A stretch of DNA of 64,000 nt from Holophaga sp. (GTDB lineage Bacteria; Acidobacteriota; Holophagae; Holophagales; Holophagaceae): contig JADKBC010000003.1 in the NCBI GenBank assembly GCA_016715205.1, positions 1 through 64,000 on the forward strand, written 5' to 3'. The notes under the pieces were generated by a model that searched no databases, was not told the origin of the DNA, and was given only the letters and a program-made list of their open reading frames with translations. This document shows, in pieces, positions 27,100 to 35,335 of the stretch (position 1 is the stretch's first letter; each line of letters starts with the position of its first letter). The translations under genes were made by a program, and so were the position numbers.

Positions 27100-28335
27100 A
27101 TGACACACATGCCCAAGCCCCTCTACCTCGCCGCTGGTGCCTACACCATGAGCCTCGGCACGGGCCGCCCTGAATTCAACCCCCGCAAGGCTCGCCCAGG
27201 CCTGGAGCACTACATCCAGGAGGTGGGCCGGGCAGTCTTTGATCAGATCGAGGACCCGGACGTCATCGACGAAGGTGTGATTGGCAATTTCATGGCGGCC
27301 CGCTTCAACAAGCAGGGCCATCTCGGCTCGTTGATGACCATCGCCCACCCTTCGTTGGAATACAAACCCATGATCCGCGTGGAGGGTGCCTGCGCCTCGG
27401 GTGGCTTGGCACTGGCCACGGGCATCAAGAGCGTGCTGAGCGGCCTCGCCGATAGTGTGCTGGTGATGGGTGTGGAAGTGCAGAACACCGTCAAGGCGGT
27501 GTACGGCGCGGATATTCTCGCGGGCGCCGGGTGGTTTGCAGGCGAACGCAAGGCGGGCGGAACCTATTTCTTCCCGCAAAAATTCTCGGATCGGGCGGGG
27601 GCTTTTGGCCAGAAGTACGGAGTCGAAAAATCCCGGGCCGCCATGGCGCATTGGTATGCCACTGCCATCGAGAATGCCCGACTCAATCCGCTGGCTCAGG
27701 AACACCACAATGCCGTGAAGGACCTGGTGGGATTGGGGCTGACGCCCCCCGATGCCCGCACCTTCTGCGAACACATCAATCTGTTCCATTGCTCCAAGGT
27801 GTCCGATGGCGCCGCCGCCATCGTCGTCTGCACCAAGGAAGGCTACAAACGCCTGGGCTTGAAGCGCAAGGATGTGGTGAAGATCGTGGGCTACGGCCAT
27901 GCCGCCGCCAACCTCACCGCCCCGCCGCCCGAACTCACCGAGCTCACCACCAGCCGCAAGGCCTCGGGCTTGGCCCGCAAGATGGCGAAGATTTCCGCTG
28001 AAGATTATGGCGTGATCGAGGTTCACGATTGCTTCAGCATCACGGGCATGTTGAGCCTGGAAGCCCTGGAACTCGCGGGCCCCGGCCAGAGCATCGATCT
28101 GGTGATGGCGGGCGAAAACAAGCGGACGGGCCGCTTCCCCACCAACACCGGTGGGGGCCTAGTGGGCTACGGCCACCCCACCGGCGCCTCCGGTGTGCGC
28201 ATGGCCGTGGATCTCTGGAAACAGTTGACCGGCAAAGCGGGGGATTTCCAGATCCAGCTGCAGAAAGAACACGGCGTCATGATCTCCATGGGCGGAAATG
28301 ACAAAACCGTAGTGAGCCTTGTGCTGAAGCGCTAG
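27100..28335 (+). CDS. Thiolase family protein, SCP2-thiolase-like
   Basis: Thiolytic cleavage of 3-ketoacyl-CoA to acetyl-CoA plus a shorter acyl-CoA is the likely role. 411 residues. The acyl-accepting Cys98 is in VEGACASGGLAL; His359 is in GLVGYGHPTGASG. The usual second active-site cysteine (CxG near the C-terminus) is replaced by MGGNDKTVVS, as in the SCP2-thiolase branch. ATG 27100 is chosen from the short GAGGGA spacing; an upstream GTG-type start is less likely. Last gene of the acyl-CoA block; its end overlaps the converging quinone reductase gene by four bases. Confidence 0.85.
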   Translation: MTHMPKPLYLAAGAYTMSLGTGRPEFNPRKARPGLEHYIQEVGRAVFDQIEDPDVIDEGVIGNFMAARFNKQGHLGSLMTIAHPSLEYKPMIRVEGACASGGLALATGIKSVLSGLADSVLVMGVEVQNTVKAVYGADILAGAGWFAGERKAGGTYFFPQKFSDRAGAFGQKYGVEKSRAAMAHWYATAIENARLNPLAQEHHNAVKDLVGLGLTPPDARTFCEHINLFHCSKVSDGAAAIVVCTKEGYKRLGLKRKDVVKIVGYGHAAANLTAPPPELTELTTSRKASGLARKMAKISAEDYGVIEVHDCFSITGMLSLEALELAGPGQSIDLVMAGENKRTGRFPTNTGGGLVGYGHPTGASGVRMAVDLWKQLTGKAGDFQIQLQKEHGVMISMGGNDKTVVSLVLKR

Positions 28336-28925
28336 AACGCAGCCCCGAGGCCATAAGCCTTGGCCAGATGGGCCGCCCGAATTTCCACAGGATTCCCGGA
28401 AAGCCCACCCAGCAGTTCCAGGTGGGCTTCGGGAATGCCTACCCCAAGCAGGCGATCTTCAACCATGACGCGCCAGTGGGCCTCCCGCAGGCCTAGGGCA
28501 TCCAGTTTTTCATCCGTGTGCCCCGCCGGGCAGAGGGCCAGGGCCTTGCGCACCGTTAGCTGGGTGGTGCGGCTGCGATCGGCTTCATAGGCATAGGCAA
28601 ATCCATAGGTCCAGACCCGGTCAAACCAGCCCTTGAGGATGGCGGGCACATCCGACCACCAGAAGGGGTAGACAAACACCAGGCCTTGGCAACGCAGCAG
28701 CCGTGCATGTTCAGCCAGCACATCCACGGGCAGGGCCACCTCGCAAGCCATGGCGGTTTCGCGGTCAAAGGCTGCCGCATCCAGCCGTGGATCGAACCCC
28801 TCGGAGTACAGATCCGCCACCTCAACCTCATGGCCCGCGGCCTTCAAGCCCGATTGCAAGGCGTCGAGCAATTCCCCCGTGAAGGAGGCGCGGCGCGGAT
28901 GGGCAAACACCACAAGCACGCGCAT
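28332..28925 (-). CDS. NAD(P)H dehydrogenase (quinone), flavodoxin-fold
   Basis: A 197-residue FMN/FAD protein of the NQO1/MdaB/YabF type, reducing quinones with NAD(P)H by two electrons. MRVLVVFAHPRRASFTGELL is the N-terminal phosphate-binding strand-loop; FVYPFWWSDVPAILKGWFDR is the family signature around the flavin; LCPAGHTDEKL continues it. It lies four bases after the cupin gene in the same orientation, so the two are likely one transcript. Confidence 0.87.
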   Translation of the reverse strand: MRVLVVFAHPRRASFTGELLDALQSGLKAAGHEVEVADLYSEGFDPRLDAAAFDRETAMACEVALPVDVLAEHARLLRCQGLVFVYPFWWSDVPAILKGWFDRVWTYGFAYAYEADRSRTTQLTVRKALALCPAGHTDEKLDALGLREAHWRVMVEDRLLGVGIPEAHLELLGGLSGNPVEIRAAHLAKAYGLGAAF

Positions 28926-28928
28926 GGC

Positions 28929-29258
28929 TCAATCCACGATGAACAGCTTGGCGCCGGTGGGCGTCGAGGAGCGGTGGGGTTCGGCCTGATCCGCCACCTG
29001 GTAGCTCATGCCGGGGTAAAGGATGAACCGGCGGCCATCCTCCAGTTCGGTGTGCAATTCGCCTTCGAGGCAGAGGAGCACATGGCCCTTCAGGCACCAG
29101 TGATCGGCCAAGTAGCCCGGTGAATATTCCACCATCCGCACGCGAATGGCCCCGAACTTCTGCGTGCGCCAGAGGGCCTGACCGGTGATGCCTGGGTGCG
29201 CTTCGGGCTCTACCCCTGACCAATCAGTGGTGGTGAAGGGAATTTCCGACATCTCCAT
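28929..29258 (-). CDS. DHCW-motif-type cupin
   Basis: A 109-residue single-domain cupin. The motif region YLADHWCLKGHVLLCLEGEL resembles the small 'DHCW motif' cupin family, whose function is not known. ATG 29258 follows AGGAG. It is the first gene of a likely two-gene unit with the flavodoxin-fold quinone reductase and is divergent from ccsA-hemA. The pairing hints at a stress or small-molecule detoxification role, but that is inference only. Confidence 0.78.
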   Translation of the reverse strand: MEMSEIPFTTTDWSGVEPEAHPGITGQALWRTQKFGAIRVRMVEYSPGYLADHWCLKGHVLLCLEGELHTELEDGRRFILYPGMSYQVADQAEPHRSSTPTGAKLFIVD

Positions 29259-29324
29259 ACAATCTCCTGGTACCGAGGTTCACGGTACAACCTGGCAAGG
29301 CATGGCGGCCACCAGGGGAACCCA

Positions 29325-29346
29325 GCCCCTCGACTCCCCGAGGGGC
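29325..29346 (+). promoter_or_regulatory. Hairpin over the likely ribosome site of ccsA
   Basis: An 8-bp perfect stem (gcccctcg / cgaggggc, six-base loop) ends three bases before ATG 29350. The only G-rich candidate Shine-Dalgarno (GAGGGG) lies in its 3' arm, so folding would hide it. It may limit translation of the heme/cytochrome genes. Whether it is real regulation depends on the true start codon. Confidence 0.4.
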
Positions 29347-29349
29347 CCC

Positions 29350-30189
29350 ATGGACAGTATGATGGAGGACATGTGGGGACAAACCAGCCTGAGTGCCATT
29401 ACCTTGATCCTGTACGCAGCGGCGGAGGGGTTTTCCATCTCGCACCTGCGCACGAATAAGGATTCCCACGGCAAGACCACCTCGTGGCTGCTGCTGGTGG
29501 GGTTCCTGATCCATTGGTTTGCGCTGTACGCCGGGGCCAGGGCGGCCCATGCCGTGCCCTACCATGACCTCCCTGCCTCCATGTCCTTCTTCTCCTGGGT
29601 GGTGATCGGTTCCTACGGAATCCTGCTGCTCAAGCACCGGGAAGGCTCCACCGGCCCCTTCCTCATTCCCATCGCCCTGCTCTTCCTCCTGATCTCCCTC
29701 TTTACCCAAGGGGGCGTTCAGGTTCTGGTGAAGAATCCCAAGCTCTCGGGCCCCTTGTTCGCTTTCCACGTAACCATGGCACTGGTGGGTTATGCGGCCT
29801 TGACGCTTTCCTTCGTGCTCGCCCAGCTCTACCTCATCCAAAACGCACAGCTCAGACGGCGGAAGCTGGGCTTGCTGTTTTCCAGGCTGCCCGCCCTGGA
29901 CGTGCTTTCACAGCTGCACCGGACCTCCGTGACCATCGGGGTGAGTGCCCTTTCGGTGGCGGCCGTGCTGGGCCTCATCTGGGCAAAGATCAATTGGGGC
30001 ACGTACTGGGATCCCAAGGTGCTGTTCACCTTCCTCATCATCGTTGTCTACCTCTTCACACTCTTTCCACGGTGGATCGGCTGGGGCGGTAAGAAGATCG
30101 CCATCCTCTCCATGACGGGCTTTCTGTTCGTGCTGTTCTCCTACACGATCGTGAATCTCTTCATCTCCCGGGGACACACGTTCCGGTGA
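29350..30189 (+). CDS. Cytochrome c assembly protein, CcsA/HemX-like
   Basis: A 279-residue inner-membrane protein with about eight hydrophobic segments, of the CcsA/CcmC/HemX family that handles heme at the membrane. Two conserved stretches stand out: YHDLPASMSFFSWVVIGSYG and the C-terminal KINWGTYWDPKVLFTFLI, which holds the WGTYWxPK variant of the heme-binding WWD-like region, followed by YTIVNLFISRGHTFR. Several in-frame ATGs (29350, 29359, 29362, 29371) compete as start. It abuts hemA directly, as hemX does in Firmicutes; there HemX lowers HemA levels. Confidence 0.83.
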   Translation: MDSMMEDMWGQTSLSAITLILYAAAEGFSISHLRTNKDSHGKTTSWLLLVGFLIHWFALYAGARAAHAVPYHDLPASMSFFSWVVIGSYGILLLKHREGSTGPFLIPIALLFLLISLFTQGGVQVLVKNPKLSGPLFAFHVTMALVGYAALTLSFVLAQLYLIQNAQLRRRKLGLLFSRLPALDVLSQLHRTSVTIGVSALSVAAVLGLIWAKINWGTYWDPKVLFTFLIIVVYLFTLFPRWIGWGGKKIAILSMTGFLFVLFSYTIVNLFISRGHTFR

Positions 30190-30197
30190 GCGCGCCC

Positions 30198-31484
30198 ATG
30201 GAATCTCCCCTCGTCCTGGTCGGCTGGGACTACCGGCAAACGCCTGTGGAATTGCGCGAACAGCTCGCCTTTTCTGCAGAGAAGCTGCGGGCCGCCATGT
30301 CCGCCCTGAAGCAGGAAGGCATTCTTTCCGAATGCGTCATTCTCTCCACCTGCAACCGCAGTGAAGTCTATGGCGTGGCCGGCGGTGGGCTGGGAGACAG
30401 AGATCCCATCCTGGCGGTACTGGAATTCGTCGCGCGTTTCCACGGCGTGCCCCAGGGTGAAATCGAACCCGTGGGCTACCGCTTTTCCGGCACCGACGCG
30501 GTGCGCCACTTGCTGCGCGTGACCTCGGGCCTCGAATCACTGGCCCTGGGTGAAGATCAAATTATTGGTCAGGTGCGGGAAGCCTTTCGCGTGGCCTCCA
30601 GCGCTGGCGCTACCCGTGCCGTGCTGCACCGTCTGTTCCAAAAAGCTCTGGAAACGGGCAAGCGGGTGCGTTCCGAAACGGGGCTCAGCTCCCGGCCCAT
30701 CTCCATTCCCGGTGTGGCCATCGAATTGGCCCAAAAGATTTTCGAGGATCTCGCGCCCCGCAAGTTCCTGATCCTGGGCGCCGGGGAGACCTCCTCGATT
30801 TTCTACGATCTGCTGCTGGCCAAGGGCGCCCGCAACATCGAGGTGGCCAACCGTACCTTCGCCAAGGCCGAGGCCCTGTGCCGCCGGGGCGGCAAGGCCA
30901 TTCCCTGGGAGGATCTGCCCGCGCGCCTGCCCCAGGCCGACGTGGTCATTTCCGCCATTTCAGTGTCCACCCCCTTCCTGTCCCTTGATATGGCCCGCAA
31001 GGCCATGACTCAACGCCGGGGCGAGCCCCTGTTCTTTCTCGATCTCGGCATTCCCCGCAACGTGGAACCCAAGGTCTCTGACCTGGAAAACGCCTTCCTC
31101 TACGCCGTGGATGATCTGCAGGAAATCGCCGAGCGCAACCGTCAGGAACGCCAGGCCGAGATCGAGCCCGCCATGGCCATCCTGGACGAGGAAATCGACA
31201 AGTTTTTCACCTGGTTCGAATCCCTGGCCGTGGTGCCCACCATCACCTCGCTTCGCCAGAAATTTGAAACCATCCGCGAAACGGAATTTGATCAGCGCCT
31301 GAGCCAGCTCACCCAGATCTCCGAAAGCGACCGCGAAAAAATCCGCCTAATGGCCCAGTCCATGGTGCGTTCTCTGCTGCGCACCCCCATCGACGCCATC
31401 AAGGAAGAACCGGACCCTGGTCGAAGACTGGATCGCGCTGAAGTGGCGCGGCACCTCTTTGATCTGGATGTGCGCGGGGAGTAG
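30198..31484 (+). CDS. hemA: Glutamyl-tRNA reductase
   Basis: Reduces glutamyl-tRNA(Glu) with NADPH to glutamate-1-semialdehyde, the first step of C5 heme synthesis. 428 residues. The catalytic Cys52 sits in LSTCNRSEVYG; SGLESLALGEDQIIGQVREA is the family signature; NADPH motif is ILGAGETSSIF; the C-terminal helical dimer domain is complete. A GTG at 30186 overlapping the ccsA stop by four bases is an alternative start; ATG 30198 gives the usual N-terminus. hemC/hemB are not in the window. Confidence 0.95.
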   Translation: MESPLVLVGWDYRQTPVELREQLAFSAEKLRAAMSALKQEGILSECVILSTCNRSEVYGVAGGGLGDRDPILAVLEFVARFHGVPQGEIEPVGYRFSGTDAVRHLLRVTSGLESLALGEDQIIGQVREAFRVASSAGATRAVLHRLFQKALETGKRVRSETGLSSRPISIPGVAIELAQKIFEDLAPRKFLILGAGETSSIFYDLLLAKGARNIEVANRTFAKAEALCRRGGKAIPWEDLPARLPQADVVISAISVSTPFLSLDMARKAMTQRRGEPLFFLDLGIPRNVEPKVSDLENAFLYAVDDLQEIAERNRQERQAEIEPAMAILDEEIDKFFTWFESLAVVPTITSLRQKFETIRETEFDQRLSQLTQISESDREKIRLMAQSMVRSLLRTPIDAIKEEPDPGRRLDRAEVARHLFDLDVRGE

Positions 31485-31502
31485 CCAAATCCCCGGCGAT
31501 CA

Positions 31503-32552
31503 TCAGTTCGGGAACAGGGCGGCCACCCTGGGCTTCTGTTCCACCACCACCTTGTGGAGCATCCGCAGCCGGACCCGGTCCAGGTGGAGGGCTTCCATGC
31601 TCTCCCGGGTCTGATCCAGATAGATGCCATCCTCCGAATCCTGGACCAAGCGACTGACACCATCCGTCAAGCGCAAGGCGTGGAGTTCCGCGGCGTACTC
31701 CCGTGTCTCCACTTGAGCGTCGTGGTGATGGAGGCAGATCTCTCTCAGGTAGGAGGGCAATCCCCAGACCCGGAGGGCCTCCGCTCCGATTTCAAGGTGA
31801 ACCTCTTCCAGGAAGGCATCCACATCTCCAGGCTCCAACTGCTGCGGCACATGCCCCGCGATGATCAATTGCGCCAGCGAGCGCAGGGCCATGGTCTTGC
31901 CAATATCCATGAACATGCCCCCCAGGAAGATCCAGTCGGGGCGGCTGTGATGCTGCTCGAAGGAAAACTGGCTGGCGCTGAAGGCGGTGGTCATGGTGGA
32001 AAGAAAGAGGGCTCTCCAGCGGTCCGGAAAGGTTTCATATTCCACCCGCAGCGAAACATCAAAGATGGATCGCCCCGCCACCCCTGCGGCGATCTTCCCC
32101 ACATCCCGAAGCCCGATCTTCATGACTGCCGTGCGCAGATCCAACACATCCTGCCCGCGGTGATAGTGGGCTGAATTGGCCACCTTCATGAGCTGGGCTG
32201 AAATGGCCGGGTCCGGGCCAATGGTCTTGAGCAGTTCGTGAACATCCACCTCGGGCTGGGCCAACAGATCCATCACCCGCACCGCCAGGGCCGGAAAGGA
32301 AGAAGGGGCCGGCTTGTTGCGCTCAAAGTGCGCCCGCACCGAATCCGCCAAAACCTTGATGTTTTCGGGCAAGGGCGCAGGAACCGGAACCTCGTGGCCT
32401 GAAAGGCGCGCCCAGACTGCCTCGAAAGGGTCATCCTCAGGCGGATCCTGGTGGATGATTTTCGAAGGCGCATCCGGAATTTGAACAGGTCTCAACCCCG
32501 CCTCGGGTTGGGCAGGTCGTCCTTGGAAAATGGCTCTGAACCAGGCAAACAC
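31503..32552 (-). CDS. HDOD domain protein
   Basis: A 349-residue cytoplasmic protein with one HDOD domain (about 80-290), a metal-dependent phosphohydrolase (HD) relative that is used in signalling and not known to be catalytic. NSAHYHRGQDVLDLRTAVMKIG and FLGGMFMDIGKTMAL are typical; the weakened HD metal site fits HDOD. Residues 1-75 are a Pro-rich low-complexity leader. It starts at GTG 32552 with AGGA upstream. It converges with hemA. HDOD proteins often tie chemotaxis, motility or c-di-GMP signalling to output; no specific partner is evident. Confidence 0.87.
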   Translation of the reverse strand: MFAWFRAIFQGRPAQPEAGLRPVQIPDAPSKIIHQDPPEDDPFEAVWARLSGHEVPVPAPLPENIKVLADSVRAHFERNKPAPSSFPALAVRVMDLLAQPEVDVHELLKTIGPDPAISAQLMKVANSAHYHRGQDVLDLRTAVMKIGLRDVGKIAAGVAGRSIFDVSLRVEYETFPDRWRALFLSTMTTAFSASQFSFEQHHSRPDWIFLGGMFMDIGKTMALRSLAQLIIAGHVPQQLEPGDVDAFLEEVHLEIGAEALRVWGLPSYLREICLHHHDAQVETREYAAELHALRLTDGVSRLVQDSEDGIYLDQTRESMEALHLDRVRLRMLHKVVVEQKPRVAALFPN

Positions 32553-32617
32553 TCGATCATCCTATATGAAATCGGGGGATGAAAACCTGGCCCAGAGGCT
32601 GCCCAGATTCCATTTGG

Positions 32618-32800
32618 TGGTTCGAATACAGGTTCAAGGCCCTGCAATCATTTGGTACGCCTAGCTGGACTCGGACCGCCATCGGCTGGCCCCGCCTGCG
32701 AGCGCTCCGCAGGCCCCACTGGGGCCTTGCTCGCTGCAGGCTACCGGGCCGCCGATGTTTCTCGCTGGTTCGAGTCCAGGTTCAAGGCCCTGCAATCATT

Positions 32801-32825
<25 letters not shown>
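32618..32825. repeat. 60-bp direct duplication containing the tRNA-Arg 3' end and its flank
   Basis: Bases 32618-32677 and 32766-32825 are near-identical (four differences in 60) at an offset of 148. The second copy runs into the 3' end of tRNA-Arg, so the first copy holds a decayed tRNA end (tggactcggacc against tggactcgaacc). Each copy also begins with a forward T-arm-like word (tggttcga); in the second copy this forms a perfect 16-bp inverted repeat, 32763-32778 with 32814-32829. Duplicated tRNA ends are the usual trace of integration or of tRNA gene duplication and decay. Confidence 0.7.
32681..32756. other. Complex hairpin between the two tRNA-end copies
   Basis: This 76-base stretch folds on itself: atcggc (32681-32686) with gccgat (32751-32756), then ggccc with gggcc after one bulge, then cctgc/gcagg and gagc/gctc, and an inner ggcccc-actg-gggcc tip. 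It may be a small mobile palindrome, a structured RNA or a terminator-like element. No ORF lies here. Confidence 0.45.
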
Positions 32826-32877
<52 letters not shown>

Positions 32878-33007
32878 CCAGGGCTAGTTTGGCATGAAGG
32901 TGGGATGGGCGGGAGCGGGGGGCATCCAAGGTGGTATCTGGCCTTCGGATCTCCGTTGCGGGGGCGGTAGAATCAAGATCCCCGTTGGGACTTTTTCGTG
33001 TGAGCTG

Positions 33008-33355
33008 ATGATTCTTCGCAAGGAATACGGTTTTGAAGCCGCCCATTTCATCTACAACCACCCCGGCAAGTGCCGAAACCTGCATGGGCACAGCTACAAG
33101 CTGTTTGTGTGCCTGGAGGGCGAGGTGAACCCGGAGACGGGCATGATCATCGATTTTGATGATCTCTCCAAGGTGGTGGTCGAGCGCGTCACCAAGCGGC
33201 TGGATCATCATTTCCTGAACGACCTGATCCCCCTTTCCACGGCGGAAAACATCTCCGTGTGGATATGGGAGCAACTCAAGCCCGAGTTGCCGGAACTCTG
33301 CCAGATCGAAGTGTTCGAGACCACCGACAATTGCGTTATTTACCGAGGCGCGTGA
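33008..33355 (+). CDS. queD: 6-carboxy-tetrahydropterin synthase QueD
   Basis: Makes 6-carboxy-5,6,7,8-tetrahydropterin from dihydroneopterin triphosphate, the second step of queuosine precursor synthesis. 115 residues. Zinc ligands His13 (FEAAHF), His26 and His28 (NLHGHSY) and catalytic Cys22 (GKCRNLHGH) match QueD, and Asp66-His67 with Glu104 complete the site. Cys-x3-HGH separates it from eukaryotic PTPS. No queC/E/F is in the window. Its stop overlaps the next start as ATGA-type contact, so the two are probably cotranscribed. Confidence 0.9.
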   Translation: MILRKEYGFEAAHFIYNHPGKCRNLHGHSYKLFVCLEGEVNPETGMIIDFDDLSKVVVERVTKRLDHHFLNDLIPLSTAENISVWIWEQLKPELPELCQIEVFETTDNCVIYRGA

Positions 33356-33855
33356 TGCGATGGGGATGGATGGCAATCCCGGTCCTGCTGGCCACCGCCG
33401 GTTGCGCGGAGCTTAACCCGGCGCGGATCTACCAGGATGCTGCCCGCCAGCTGCGCTTCAGCCTCGATCGGGTGGAGCCATCCCTGCAGTTGGCGTTTCC
33501 CCTGGAAGATTCCCGCATCGGCATCCGCCTCGTGGTGGGTGTGGAAAACCCGACTTCGGTGCGCTTCAAGGTCACGGGCTTGGCGGCGCGCATCTACTTG
33601 GATGAACCCGCTCAGAGCCATTCCATCGGCCAGGTGGCTTTCAGCCGCGGCATCGAACTCGTGCCCAATGGGCGATCGCAGATGCCCGTGGATTTGGGCT
33701 TCACCTACCGTGAATTGAACCAGGGCTGGGGCCCCATCAATGCGGCCATCCGCAGCAAAAAAGGCACGTGGCGCGTGGAGGGGAATCTGCAGGCGGAGGC
33801 CTTTGGGTTCCCCATCACACTTCCTGTTCGGGTCGTGCGTGTGGTGGGGAACTAG
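33355..33855 (+). CDS. Lipoprotein with LEA14-like (LEA type 2) domain
   Basis: A 166-residue protein with a lipoprotein signal; the lipobox is LLATAGC with Cys17 as the acylated residue. The mature part is a beta-sandwich like the LEA14 / Water stress and Hypersensitive response domain, with LVVGVENPTSVRFKVTGL as its clearest mark (VxNPTs). Such proteins are common in delta-proteobacteria and acidobacteria, with unknown function. The ATG overlaps the queD stop by one base. Likely periplasmic and membrane-anchored. Confidence 0.72.
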   Translation: MRWGWMAIPVLLATAGCAELNPARIYQDAARQLRFSLDRVEPSLQLAFPLEDSRIGIRLVVGVENPTSVRFKVTGLAARIYLDEPAQSHSIGQVAFSRGIELVPNGRSQMPVDLGFTYRELNQGWGPINAAIRSKKGTWRVEGNLQAEAFGFPITLPVRVVRVVGN

Positions 33856-33860
33856 CCCCC

Positions 33861-34541
33861 ATGGTCCGCGCGGTTGTCTTTGACCTTTGGAACACCCTGG
33901 TGCATAGCCGGGGCGGTGATCCTTTCCGGCATCTGCATGCGTTGATGAACGAGGCACAGCGGCCCTTTTTCCCGCAGTTCAAGCGGGATGCCATGGACCA
34001 GCCCCATGCCGATGCCCACACCCTCCTGGAGCGGTGGCGCCCCTGCCTGGAACTCACGGAGGATCAGTTCCAGGCCATGGCCGAGGTATTTCGCAAGGCG
34101 GTGGAAGACACGGAATGCTTTCCTGAAACCTGCGAGGCCCTAAAGGCAACCCGCGCCATCGCTCGCATCGCCCTGCTTTCCAACACCCAGAGCTTCGACC
34201 TGGGCTTCCTGGAACGCCTGGAGATCACCGAACTCATCCCCACCCGCTTCCTGAGCGCGGAAACCGGTTTCCTGAAACCCCAGCGCGGTGCCTTTGAAGC
34301 CGTCCAGAAAAAAATGAACCTCTTCCCCGGCCAGCTCGCCATGGTGGGCGATAGCTGGAATGACGACGTGCAGGGTGCCCTGAAGGCAGGCTGGACGGTG
34401 CTGTGGCTCAATCGCGAGGGCCGCCCTCGCCCCGACCTGGACCCCGAAGCGGAATTTGTGGAAATTTCGGATTTATCCCAGGTGCCCCCGGTGATCGAGC
34501 AGCTTCAGGCGGGGGCCCGCTGCAGCACCTGTTTGGGCTAA
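33861..34541 (+). CDS. HAD superfamily hydrolase
   Basis: A 226-residue HAD phosphatase. Nucleophile Asp8 in VVFDLWNTLVHS, with Trp instead of the second Asp; motif II is LLSNTQS; the motif III lysine lies in ETGFLKPQRGAF; motif IV is MVGDSWNDDVQGA. The helical cap spans about 25-95. ATG 33861 is six bases after the lipoprotein stop, and no ribosome site is obvious, so translation may be coupled. Substrate not readable. Confidence 0.82.
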   Translation: MVRAVVFDLWNTLVHSRGGDPFRHLHALMNEAQRPFFPQFKRDAMDQPHADAHTLLERWRPCLELTEDQFQAMAEVFRKAVEDTECFPETCEALKATRAIARIALLSNTQSFDLGFLERLEITELIPTRFLSAETGFLKPQRGAFEAVQKKMNLFPGQLAMVGDSWNDDVQGALKAGWTVLWLNREGRPRPDLDPEAEFVEISDLSQVPPVIEQLQAGARCSTCLG

Positions 34542-34591
34542 ACGGGCCTGGGGTATCATGCAGAGATCCCATTGCACCTCGAGGAGCCGCC

Positions 34592-35164
34592 ATGACCACC
34601 ACCGTTGACACGATCATCACCGAAGCCAAAAAACGCATGAAGACTTCCATGGAAACCCTGCGCAAGGAATTGGCCACGGTGCGCACGGGCCGCGCCAATC
34701 CTTCGATCCTTGACACCATTCAGGTGGAGTACTACGGCGCCCACATGCCCCTGAACCAGATCGCTGGGATCAGCGTGCCCGAGCCCTCCATGCTGATGAT
34801 CCAGCCCTTTGACAAGGGCGCCATGAAGGCCATCGAAACGGCCATCCTCAAGAGTGAACTGGGCCTGAACCCTGGCAACGATGGCAACGTGATCCGCCTG
34901 CCCATCCCCATGCTCACCGAAGAGCGCCGCAAGGAACTCACCAAGGTGGTCAACCGCATGGGCGAAGAGATCAAGACCGCCATCCGCAACGTGCGCCGCG
35001 ACGCCAACGATGACATCAAGAAACTGGAAAAGAACAAGGACGCCCACCTGAGCGAGGACGCCGCCAAGACCGCCCTGGACGATATCCAGAAGGTCACGGA
35101 TCAGTTCATCAAGGAAGTGGAAGAGACTGTGAAGCACAAGGACGCAGAGATCCTGAAGGTCTGA
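34592..35164 (+). CDS. frr: Ribosome recycling factor
   Basis: Splits post-termination ribosomes with EF-G. 190 residues, the standard length is ~185. TVRTGRANPSILDTIQVEYYG is the domain I/II hinge, followed by PLNQIA.ISVPEPSMLMIQPFD and LPGN-type region LNPGNDGNVIRLPIP. GAGGAG precedes ATG 34592. In many bacteria it follows rpsB-tsf-pyrH; those genes are not here, so this frr is separated from its usual partners. It has its own short upstream gap, with no clear promoter seen. Confidence 0.96.
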   Translation: MTTTVDTIITEAKKRMKTSMETLRKELATVRTGRANPSILDTIQVEYYGAHMPLNQIAGISVPEPSMLMIQPFDKGAMKAIETAILKSELGLNPGNDGNVIRLPIPMLTEERRKELTKVVNRMGEEIKTAIRNVRRDANDDIKKLEKNKDAHLSEDAAKTALDDIQKVTDQFIKEVEETVKHKDAEILKV

Positions 35165-35220
35165 ACCCACTGATCCTGACCACAGGGCAATCCATTCCGT
35201 TTTTCAAAAAAATACAGCCA

Positions 35221-35318
35221 ACCACCAAGGCACCAAGAAAAGACAGGTTGCGAGGAGGATGATCGCACTCCTGTTGTCGCGACGTAATCTTGGTGCTCCT
35301 TGGCGCCTCTGTGGTGAA
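35221..35318. repeat. Long imperfect palindrome with caccaagg-type words
   Basis: The left arm (35221-35237, ccaaggcaccaag) and right arm (35289-35303, cttggtgctccttgg) are inverted with a two-base offset, spaced by 51 bases. Further outward are gaccacagg (35178-35186) and cctctgtggtg (35306-35316), which extend the dyad. It lies between converging frr and purL and probably works as a bidirectional terminator-like hairpin. The word order resembles the element at 22749-22875. Confidence 0.65.
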
Positions 35319-35335
35319 TCTTTAAAATCTCCGCA

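Noticed and set aside
32618..32680. A second functional tRNA at the first repeat copy.
   Set aside because: Only a 3' fragment is there; no acceptor 5' strand, D-arm or anticodon arm can be formed.
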